From Antrihabitans cavernicola (GTDB lineage: Bacteria > Actinomycetota > Actinomycetes > Mycobacteriales > Mycobacteriaceae): a stretch of 64,000 nt of DNA. The position numbers and the translations under genes are program-made. The DNA lies in assembly GCF_008297975.1 (NCBI RefSeq), contig NZ_VLNY01000007.1, positions 1-64,000 on the forward strand. Reading direction: 5' to 3'. Below are positions 57,296-64,000 of this stretch, piece after piece (positions within the stretch are counted from its first letter, which is position 1; each line of letters begins with the position of its first letter). A model generated the notes under the pieces. That model made no database searches and had not been told where the DNA came from. It worked only from the letters and a program-made list of their open reading frames with translations.

Positions 57296-57927
57296 GCGCG
57301 ACGGTCCTTGCCGTCTGCGTAGTCCATGCCGATCGCTACGACAGCGGTCGTGTCGGTCTCACGGCAATCGACAAGAGACCGGTCGACGGTCCTGTTCGGG
57401 CGGCGGCATTGGGCCTGGACGGCGACCACGTGTGCAACACCGTCGATCACGGCGGGCTCGACAAAGCCGTCTACGCATACGGCGACGACGAGGCCGCGCG
57501 CTGGGCCGACGAACTCGGCGTGCCGTTGCACAACGGCTGGTTCGGCGAGAACCTGCGCGTCGCCGGTCTCCCGGTCACCGATGCGGTGATCGGCGAGATC
57601 TGGCGGATCGGCGGTGCGGTCCTGCAGGTCAGTGGTCCGCGTGTGCCGTGTGGAACCTTTCAGCGTTGGTCCGAGCAGGCGCATTGGGTGAAGCGTTTCA
57701 CCGTGCGCGGTGACGTCGGCGCCTATCTGCGGGTCCTGACAGAAGGCTCGATCGCGGCGGGTGACACCATCGATGTCGTGTCCATTCCTGACCACGGCGT
57801 CACGGTGCGCGATCTGTTCCGCGGAACGGATCGCAACCGGATGCGGCTGCTGCTTTCGGATGAACCGTCCCTCTGCGATTACGAACGCGCGCGAGCGACC
57901 AAGGCACTGGATCGGGTGCTTCGCTGA
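57292..57927 (+). CDS. MOSC-domain protein
   Basis: A 211-residue protein of the YiiM type: LDGDHVCNTVDHGGLDKAVY, then GWFGENLRVAGLPVTDAVIG and VSGPRVPCGTFQRWSEQ with the conserved Cys. MOSC domains carry sulfur for molybdenum-cofactor enzymes and detoxification. It overlaps the ygfZ stop by four bases. Confidence 0.9.
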   Translation: MSATVLAVCVVHADRYDSGRVGLTAIDKRPVDGPVRAAALGLDGDHVCNTVDHGGLDKAVYAYGDDEAARWADELGVPLHNGWFGENLRVAGLPVTDAVIGEIWRIGGAVLQVSGPRVPCGTFQRWSEQAHWVKRFTVRGDVGAYLRVLTEGSIAAGDTIDVVSIPDHGVTVRDLFRGTDRNRMRLLLSDEPSLCDYERARATKALDRVLR

Positions 57928-58883
57928 TGGGCGTCGAACTGGTCGAGGTGGTGCGTTCCGGCTTTCGCGAGTGCGTCCACAGCGGGTCGGTGGTGATCCT
58001 GCGACCCGACGGCGAACCGGATCTGGAACTGGGCGCCGTCCACACACCGATCTATCCGCGATCGTCGAACAAGCCGATGCAGGTGCTCACTTTGCTGCGC
58101 AACGGTTTTCAGCCAGTCGATACCGACGAGCTGGCCATCGCGACGGCATCCCACGAGGGCGAGCGCCAGCACATCGAGTTGGTGAAGCGGCTCCTGGATC
58201 GGCACGGCCTCGTCGAGGATCAACTGCTCTGCCCGCCTGAGCTGCCCGGCAACGAGTTCGCGCGCGCCGCGGTGATCACGGGTGGCGGGGCCCGATCCCG
58301 TCGGATCTTCATGAATTGCTCGGGCAAGCATGCCGCGATGCTGGCCACCTGCCAGGCCAACGACTGGCCCACCGAGAACTACCTCGATTCGGCGCACCCC
58401 CTGCAACGAGCGGTCGTCGACACCGTCGCCGACCTGACCGGCGAACCGGAATCCGAGCTCGGCATCGACGGCTGCGGACTACCCATCGTCCCCGTTTCGC
58501 TGACCAATCTGGCGCGCGCCTATGCGAAGTTCGTCACCGCCGAACCCGGGTCGCCGGAGCGCAACGTCGCCGACGCCGTCCGGGAGCATCCGTTCCTGGT
58601 GTCCGGGACCGACAAGGACGACCTCGTATTGATGTCGGCAGTACCGGGTCTGCTCTGCAAGGCAGGGGCCGACGGCGTCCAAGCAGGCGCTCTTCCGGAC
58701 GGAACGGCCTTCGCTTTCAAGATCGACGACGGCGGCGAGCGGCCTCGACTGCCGTTGACCGCGGCGATTCTGCATCGAATCGGGGTCGACTGGAACGAGG
58801 ATTACGCCGATATGGCGTCGCAACCGGTGCTCGGCGGGGGTGCTCGAGTGGGTACCGTTCGCGCGATCCCGGGCCTTTTCTGA
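57927..58883 (+). CDS. L-asparaginase, class 3 (ReAV-like)
   Basis: A 318-residue protein of the class 3 asparaginase family. YPRSSNKPMQVL, TASHEGERQH, MNCSGKHAAMLATCQA and DGCGLPIVPVSL are the conserved blocks, with SSNK and SGKHA carrying the active Ser/Lys pairs. It hydrolyses asparagine to aspartate and ammonia in the cytoplasm. Start overlaps the MOSC stop (TGATG). Confidence 0.88.
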   Translation: MGVELVEVVRSGFRECVHSGSVVILRPDGEPDLELGAVHTPIYPRSSNKPMQVLTLLRNGFQPVDTDELAIATASHEGERQHIELVKRLLDRHGLVEDQLLCPPELPGNEFARAAVITGGGARSRRIFMNCSGKHAAMLATCQANDWPTENYLDSAHPLQRAVVDTVADLTGEPESELGIDGCGLPIVPVSLTNLARAYAKFVTAEPGSPERNVADAVREHPFLVSGTDKDDLVLMSAVPGLLCKAGADGVQAGALPDGTAFAFKIDDGGERPRLPLTAAILHRIGVDWNEDYADMASQPVLGGGARVGTVRAIPGLF

Positions 58884-59031
58884 CGCCGATCGAAAAACCG
58901 GTGACCGTTACGCGCATCTCCTGGGAGCGCGACCGCGATTCGCACGCTAGAGTGTGAGACAGGAAAATACACACTCGAACGGGGCCGCCAAATTCCCCAG
59001 GCCGCCCCGCCGAAGCGCGAGGGGGTTAGCC

Positions 59032-59232
59032 ATGGGCCGCGGCCGGGCTAAGGCAAAGCAGACCAAGGTTGCACGTGAGCTCAAGTACAGCTCGCCATCC
59101 ACCGACCTCCAAAGTCTCCAACGGGAGCTTTCAGGTGGAGGTTCGCCTAACGCGCACCAGAACAGCGTCCGATCCGACGATCAGGACAAGTCCCGCTGGG
59201 ACGACGACGAATACGAAGAGTGGCGTCGCTGA
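59032..59232 (+). CDS. DUF3073 protein
   Basis: A 66-residue basic-to-acidic protein: MGRGRAKAKQTKVARELKYS, then an acidic DQDKSRWDDDEYEEWRR end. Conserved in all mycolata (Rv0810c) with unknown function. GAGGGGG precedes the ATG. It faces purM across a terminator. Confidence 0.93.
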   Translation: MGRGRAKAKQTKVARELKYSSPSTDLQSLQRELSGGGSPNAHQNSVRSDDQDKSRWDDDEYEEWRR

Positions 59233-59248
59233 CGCATAAGACATGAAT

Positions 59249-59282
59249 GAGGGGGAAGCCGACCGACGTCGGCTTCCCCCTC
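59249..59282. terminator. Bidirectional terminator between DUF3073 and purM
   Basis: GAGGGGGAAGCCGAC, a four-base loop CGAC, then the exact complement GTCGGCTTCCCCCTC, followed by GTTTC. It serves both convergent genes. Confidence 0.88.
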
Positions 59283-59299
59283 GTTTCACTTTTGTCTGC

Positions 59300-60385
59300 T
59301 CAGAAGCGCGGGTGATCTCCGACGAGATGTGACCGTTCCTGGTCGCTGTTCTTGTCGCTCGCCTTCTTGACAGTGCCGAGGGCCCAGCAGTCGATGTGGC
59401 GTGCCGTGAGCACGGCCAGCGCCCGGTCCACGTCTTCCGGTGCGACGACGGCGACCATGCCGACGCCCATGTTGAAGGTGCGTTCCATCTCGATGCGCTC
59501 GACGCGTCCGCGCTGGGCGATCATCTTGAACACCGGAGCGGGGCTCCAGGTGCCACGATCCAGTTCGGCGACCAGACCCTTCGGCATGACCCGCGCCAGA
59601 TTGTTGGCGAGTCCGCCGCCGGTGACGTGGGCGAACGTCCGCACGTCGGTCTCGGCGATGAGCGCCAAGCAGTCCTTGGCGTAGATCTTGGTCGGCTCCA
59701 GCATTTCCTCGCCGAGGGTGCGGCCGAATTCCTCCACGTGCCCGCTCAGCGACATGTGATCGATCTCGAGCAGGACCTTGCGCGCAAGGCTGTAGCCGTT
59801 GGAATGCAGTCCCGACGATCCCATCGCGATGACGACGTCGCCCGGTCGAACACGGTCGGGTCCGAGCACGGCATCCGCTTCGACGACGCCGATACCGGTG
59901 GCCGACAGGTCGTAGTCGCCGTCCGCCATCAATCCGGGGTGCTCGGCGGTCTCGCCACCGAGCAGAGCGCAGCCCGCCTGGACACAGCCGTCGGCGATGC
60001 CACCGACCAGTTCGGCGACCCGCTCGGGCACCACGCGACCGACCGCGATGTAGTCCTGCAGAAACAGCGGTTCGGCACCGCAGACCACCAGGTCGTCGAC
60101 CACCATGGCGACCAGATCGAGGCCGAGGGTGTCGTGCTTGTCCATCGCCTGGGCGACTGCGATCTTGGTGCCGACACCGTCGGTGGACGCTGCCAGCAGC
60201 GGTTCGCGGTAGCCGCCCTTGAGCGCGAAGAGGCCGGCGAACCCGCCGAGTCCACCCTGAACCTCGGGCCTGCTGGCCTTCTTCGCCAGCGGCGCGAACA
60301 GTTCGACCGCCCGATCCCCCGCCTCGATGTCCACTCCGGCCGCTGCGTAGGAAGCACCTGAGCGGTGGTTGGTCTGGTCTTTCAT
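59300..60385 (-). CDS. purM: Phosphoribosylformylglycinamidine cyclo-ligase
   Basis: A 361-residue enzyme of purine synthesis. YREPLLAASTDGVGTKIAVA, HDTLGLDLVAMVVDDLVVCG, GCALLGGETAEHPG and AMGSSGLHSNGYSLARKV are PurM signatures, and FAHVTGGGLANNLARVMP completes the ATP site. ATG 60385 is chosen with GGAG upstream. Confidence 0.97.
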   Translation of the reverse strand: MKDQTNHRSGASYAAAGVDIEAGDRAVELFAPLAKKASRPEVQGGLGGFAGLFALKGGYREPLLAASTDGVGTKIAVAQAMDKHDTLGLDLVAMVVDDLVVCGAEPLFLQDYIAVGRVVPERVAELVGGIADGCVQAGCALLGGETAEHPGLMADGDYDLSATGIGVVEADAVLGPDRVRPGDVVIAMGSSGLHSNGYSLARKVLLEIDHMSLSGHVEEFGRTLGEEMLEPTKIYAKDCLALIAETDVRTFAHVTGGGLANNLARVMPKGLVAELDRGTWSPAPVFKMIAQRGRVERIEMERTFNMGVGMVAVVAPEDVDRALAVLTARHIDCWALGTVKKASDKNSDQERSHLVGDHPRF

Positions 60386-60490
60386 CGGGTGCGGCTCCAA
60401 CTTCGGTTGGCGTAAGGATGCCGCCCAACGGTACCGGAGCGTGGTGCGCGCGCGGGCCACGGGCGGTCTCGACCATCGAGACGCTGCGGG

Positions 60491-61552
60491 CTAGCTGAGA
60501 CGCACGTCGGCGGTTGCCAGGCCGAAGATCTTCTTGCCGCCGGACTTCGCGGTCACCAGGATCTTCGCGGTACGTGTCTCGGGGTCGAGCGACTTCACTC
60601 GCCCGGTGTATTCGACCTCGCCTGCCTTGCCCGCTTCCACGATGGCGAAGCTGGACAACCGCGCGCCGAATCGCGTGATCGCGGCAGGATCGCCGAGCCA
60701 CGACGAGACGTAGCCCGCGGCGATGCCGATGGTCAGCATGCCGTGCGCGATCACGTCGGGCAGTTTGGCGAGGCCGGCTACGTTCTCGTCCCAGTGAATC
60801 GGGTTACCGTCGCCGGAGACGCCCGAGTAGTTCACCAGGTCACCCCGGGTGATCCGCGTGACCACAGCCGGCAGCTCGTCGCCGACCGAAACATCTTCGA
60901 ACGCAAGCGACTTGGTCTTCCGGTCGACGCTCACGGTCGACAACGTGGCTGCGACAGGAAACTTTCCCACGTCGGCTTCGTCGTAACTCGCGGCGGCTTC
61001 GCGCCGCGATTCGGCGTTCATCGCCTGCATCAACACGCCGTCGACCGCTTCGGTGATGCCCGCTTCCACTTCGTCGCTCGACACACCGACGACGGTGGTG
61101 TGCATGACGACCGCCACCTCGCCGGTGTCGTCGCTGAACGTGTTGGTGACCGTGATCAGGTCTTTGCCTGCGATGCGTCGGACCGAGGACAGTTCGACGT
61201 CGGTGATCAGCCGGTCGCCCGCGACCACCGGTTTGTGTACCTCGATCACCTGCTCGGTCTGGACGAACACGTCGTACTCGGTGATGACCTTCTCGAAGAT
61301 GCGCCGGTTGGCGATCAACGCCGGAATCGACACGAACGTCAGCGTTCCGATCAGGCCGTCGAAGCCGAGTTCCTCCGCCGCCTGCTCGCTCGAGTGCGCA
61401 GGATTGCGATCCTGCACAGCTCGGGCGTATTCGCGAATCTTCTCGCGGCCCACTTCGTAGTAGTCGTCTATCCGGTAGTGGTAGCCCTCACGCGACTTCA
61501 GGTGCTCGCCATTGTCTGCGGTGACACCGTTGTCCACGGCCGTGTCAGTCAT
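60491..61552 (-). CDS. Fused double-hotdog (3R)-hydroxyacyl-ACP/CoA dehydratase
   Basis: A 353-residue protein with two hotdog domains. The N-terminal half (YYEVGREKIREYARAVQDRN, FDGLIGTLTFVSIPALIANR) resembles HadA; the C-terminal half has the hydratase-2 motif YSGVSGDGNPIHWDENVA of HadB. Such fusions act in fatty or mycolic acid elongation, though CoA substrates are possible. ATG 61552 chosen. Confidence 0.88.
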   Translation of the reverse strand: MTDTAVDNGVTADNGEHLKSREGYHYRIDDYYEVGREKIREYARAVQDRNPAHSSEQAAEELGFDGLIGTLTFVSIPALIANRRIFEKVITEYDVFVQTEQVIEVHKPVVAGDRLITDVELSSVRRIAGKDLITVTNTFSDDTGEVAVVMHTTVVGVSSDEVEAGITEAVDGVLMQAMNAESRREAAASYDEADVGKFPVAATLSTVSVDRKTKSLAFEDVSVGDELPAVVTRITRGDLVNYSGVSGDGNPIHWDENVAGLAKLPDVIAHGMLTIGIAAGYVSSWLGDPAAITRFGARLSSFAIVEAGKAGEVEYTGRVKSLDPETRTAKILVTAKSGGKKIFGLATADVRLS

Positions 61553-61588
61553 GGAACGACACAATAGTTCGACGGCGCAGACGTGCTG

Positions 61589-63265
61589 CTACACGCCACC
61601 CGCTCTCCCCGCCAGCGCCTCTGCGCGACGACGACGCTGCTCCACTGGGTCCGGCACCGGAACCGCCGCGACGAGGCGTTTGGTGTACTCCTGCGTCGGA
61701 GCGTGCAGGATCTGCGATCGCGTCCCTTCCTCGATCAGCGCACCGTTGCAGAGCACCGCGACCCGATCGGCGAGCAGGTCGACGACGGCGAGGTCGTGAC
61801 TGATGAACAGGCACGCGAATTTGCACTCCTGCTGCAGCTGCTCGAAGAGTTCCAACACCTTCGCCTGCACCGACACGTCGAGTGCGCTGGTCGGTTCGTC
61901 GGCGACCAGCAGGTCGGGGTCGAGGGCCAATGCCCGTGCCAGACTGGCTCGTTGACGTTGCCCACCGGACAGCTCGTGCGGGTAGCGAGCTCTGGCCCCC
62001 TTGGGCAGTTGCACGTCGTCGAGCAGCTTCTCGACGCGATCGCGCAGGGCTTGGCCCTTGACGACCTTGTGCACGATCAGCGGTTCCGCAATGCATTCGC
62101 CGACCGTCAGGCGCGGGTTCATCGACGTCGCCGGATCTTGGAACACGAAGCCGAAGCGTCGGCGGATCGGCTTGAGCTGACGTTCGCGCAGGCCCGAAAT
62201 ATCTTGCCCGTGAATTTCAATGACGCCCGACGTCGGCTTCTGCAGCGCCGCGACGCACCGCCCGATGGTCGACTTTCCAGAGCCGGATTCACCGACCAAT
62301 CCCAGCGTTTCACCGCTGGCGATGGTGATGCTCACGTTGTCGACGGCCTTGAAGTTCGGCCTACCGAGAGCGCCTGGAAACTCGACTGTCAGCCCGGACA
62401 CCTCGAGAATTTGCTCTGCCGCCCCCGCGGCGACGGCGGGTCCGGAGTGCAGATCTCCTCCGGTGCCGAGGTGCGGGACCGCGGCGAGCAACGCCTTGGT
62501 GTAAGCCTGCTTCGGATGCGCGAAAAGCTCGTCGACGGGCGCGGTTTCGACGCAACGACCGTCCTTCATCACCACGACGCGGTCCGCCATGTCGGCCACC
62601 ACCCCCATGTTGTGGGTGATCAAAACGATGGCACTGCCGATCCGATCTCGTAAGTCGCACAACAGGTCCAGGATCTCGGCCTGCACGGTGACATCGAGCG
62701 CGGTGGTCGGCTCGTCGGCGATGATCACCTTGGGTTCGCAGGCGATCGCGATGGCGATGACTACGCGCTGCTTCTGGCCGCCCGAGAGCTCGTGCGGATA
62801 GAAGTCGACCCGCTGCTCCGGGTCGGGTAGGCCGACCATGCGCAACAGTTCGACCGCTCGCGCTCGCGCATCCTTTTTCGACATCGAGGTGTGTGCCCGC
62901 AGCGCCTCGCCGATCTGAAAGCCCGCGGTGAACAACGGATCGAGTGCGCTGCCCGGTTCCTGGAACACCATCGATACCGCGCCGCCGCGCAACGCCGTCA
63001 GTTCGCGTTCGCTCATCGACGTGATCTTGTTGGTGCCCAACCGAACCAGGCCACGCACCTGTGCGGTCGGTGGCAGCAGACCCATCGCTGTACGCGAGCT
63101 GACCGACTTACCCGAACCCGATTCGCCGACGACGGCGAGGACCTCGCCGGGGAACACTTCGAACGACACATCCGATACGGCGTTGACCGGGCCGGCATCG
63201 GTAGCGAAGGTCACCGACAACGATTCGACCGACAGTGCGGGCTCTTTCGTCACGATCTCGGTCAT
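61589..63265 (-). CDS. Fused dipeptide/oligopeptide ABC transporter ATPase (DppD-DppF)
   Basis: A 558-residue protein with two ATPase domains. The first has Walker A GESGSGKSVSS and signature LSGGQKQR; the second has GESGSGKSTIG and LSGGQRQR. Both end with oligopeptide-transport signatures (YTKALLAAVPH and YTKRLVAAVPVPDP). It powers peptide or nickel-type uptake with the permease upstream. ATG 63265 has GAGGAGG and overlaps the permease stop. Confidence 0.94.
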   Translation of the reverse strand: MTEIVTKEPALSVESLSVTFATDAGPVNAVSDVSFEVFPGEVLAVVGESGSGKSVSSRTAMGLLPPTAQVRGLVRLGTNKITSMSERELTALRGGAVSMVFQEPGSALDPLFTAGFQIGEALRAHTSMSKKDARARAVELLRMVGLPDPEQRVDFYPHELSGGQKQRVVIAIAIACEPKVIIADEPTTALDVTVQAEILDLLCDLRDRIGSAIVLITHNMGVVADMADRVVVMKDGRCVETAPVDELFAHPKQAYTKALLAAVPHLGTGGDLHSGPAVAAGAAEQILEVSGLTVEFPGALGRPNFKAVDNVSITIASGETLGLVGESGSGKSTIGRCVAALQKPTSGVIEIHGQDISGLRERQLKPIRRRFGFVFQDPATSMNPRLTVGECIAEPLIVHKVVKGQALRDRVEKLLDDVQLPKGARARYPHELSGGQRQRASLARALALDPDLLVADEPTSALDVSVQAKVLELFEQLQQECKFACLFISHDLAVVDLLADRVAVLCNGALIEEGTRSQILHAPTQEYTKRLVAAVPVPDPVEQRRRRAEALAGRAGGV

Positions 63266-64000
63266 GCCGCCTCCTCTGTCGCCGTCTCCTTGGATACCGT
63301 CTGCTTGGCTACCCGACGGGTACGGAGCAGCGGGTTGAGCACCTCGTTGAGGCTTTCGCCGACCAGGGTCATGCCGAGCACCACCAAGACGATGGCGACG
63401 CCGGGAAACACTCCGGTCCACCAGATTCCGTTGGACACATCGGCAAGTGCCTTGTTGAGGTCGTAGCCCCACTCCGATGCCGACGTCGGCTCGATACCGA
63501 AGCCGAGGAACCCGAGGCCCGCCAACGTCAGGATCGCTTCGGCGCCGTTGAGCGTGATGATCACCGGCAGCGACTGGGTGACGTTGGCCAGGATGTGCCG
63601 AAACAGAATCCGGGCTGTCGATGCGCCGGTGACCCGCGCGGCGTCGACGTACGGCTCCTGCTTCACCGACACAGTCGCGTTGCGAACCACCCGAAAGTAC
63701 TGCGGGACAAAGATTGCCGTGATGGCGACCGCGGCGGACAGGACCCCGCCGAAGCTGCTGGAGTTGCCGCCCGCCACCACGATCGACACGACGATCGCGA
63801 GCAGTAAGGACGGAAACGCGTACATGGCATCCATGAACAGCACCAGAATCCGGTCCACCCAGCGACCCAGGTACCCCGAGATCAGGCCGAGCGGAACACC
63901 GACCAGCAGCGACAGCACCAGCGACATCGCAATGACGAGCAACGCCGTTCGCGCACCGTAGATCACGCGCGAGAACACGTCTTCGCCGCGAACGGAGGTG
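63262..64000 (-). CDS. Dipeptide ABC transporter permease (DppC type), 5' end beyond window
   Basis: The visible part begins in SVRGEDVFSRVIYGARTALL, the conserved start of DppC-type permeases after the first helix, so the N-terminus lies beyond base 64000. Helices include LVIAMSLVLSLLVGVPLGLI and SLLLAIVVSIVVAGG; the EAA loop is DAARVTGASTARILFRHILA. Partner of the fused ATPase. Confidence 0.93.
   Translation of the reverse strand, partial: TSVRGEDVFSRVIYGARTALLVIAMSLVLSLLVGVPLGLISGYLGRWVDRILVLFMDAMYAFPSLLLAIVVSIVVAGGNSSSFGGVLSAAVAITAIFVPQYFRVVRNATVSVKQEPYVDAARVTGASTARILFRHILANVTQSLPVIITLNGAEAILTLAGLGFLGFGIEPTSASEWGYDLNKALADVSNGIWWTGVFPGVAIVLVVLGMTLVGESLNEVLNPLLRTRRVAKQTVSKETATEEAA

Noticed and set aside
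59286-60701. 471-codon frame overlapping purM
   Set aside because: Alternative-frame shadow; PurM motifs lie in the other frame.

Overview
The window is chromosomal DNA from a high-GC actinobacterium of the Mycobacteriales, most likely Rhodococcus or a close relative. Evidence is mycothiol synthase (mshD), a stearoyl-ACP desaturase, a GlnR regulator, many GTG starts, leaderless GTG genes, and a gene order that follows the Mycobacterium tuberculosis Rv0809-Rv0824 block (purM, DUF3073, ygfZ, pabC, nitrobindin, sseC/cysA2, thiX, lmeA, glnR, mshD, pst/phoU, LCP, desA, dus). The genus is an inference from gene content; no rRNA or marker search was possible.

Positions 1-28213 are the right-hand part of an integrated siphovirus-type prophage. 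It ends at a displaced 3' half of tRNA-Lys(TTT), which is the attachment site. The rightward block is a repressor, a multi-pass membrane protein and a tyrosine integrase. Facing it leftward are a Cro-like protein, an excisionase-like protein and a long early operon: antirepressor, repeat protein with a DUF7666-like end, RecB-like nuclease, ERF annealing protein, HNH nuclease, DnaD-like initiator, DnaB-like helicase, SSB, RNA ligase, DUF3310, lipoprotein, Hjc-like nuclease, C5 DNA methyltransferase, tRNA-Trp, NrdH redoxin, phosphoesterase, second HNH and an Acb2/Tad1-like protein. The late operon follows: small and large terminase, portal, MuF protein, scaffold, HK97 capsid, head-tail connectors, major tail protein and the frameshifted tail assembly chaperones. 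At the left edge the second chaperone frame is cut by an IS5-family element, so tape measure, tail tip and lysis genes are not visible. Several small genes (26-59 codons) with good ribosome sites sit between the larger phage genes.

Positions 28214-36827 hold a nitronate monooxygenase, an SRPBCC protein, a MmcQ/YjbR protein, a DUF937 protein, the acyl-ACP desaturase, a tRNA-dihydrouridine synthase, an LCP cell-wall ligase and PhoU. Positions 36788-40852 are the pst phosphate operon on the minus strand, with 11-bp PHO-box-like repeats ahead of both pstS and phoU. mshD and glnR follow, facing a plus-strand lmeA-thiX pair. A sulfur operon comes next: a leaderless Cys-rich leader peptide, DUF4395 protein, cysA2 and sseC.

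Positions 46052-49124 contain an ECF sigma factor that looks frame-shifted into its neighbour, a nitrobindin gene with a small leaderless membrane gene ahead of it, and an AbiEi-like gene bracketed by two copies of a 42-bp palindromic repeat. Positions 49353-55208 are the cydABDC operon for bd oxidase, preceded by two tandem palindromic operators. The rest carries pabC, ygfZ, a MOSC protein, an asparaginase, a DUF3073 protein, purM, a double-hotdog dehydratase and a dipeptide-type ABC transporter that runs off the right edge.
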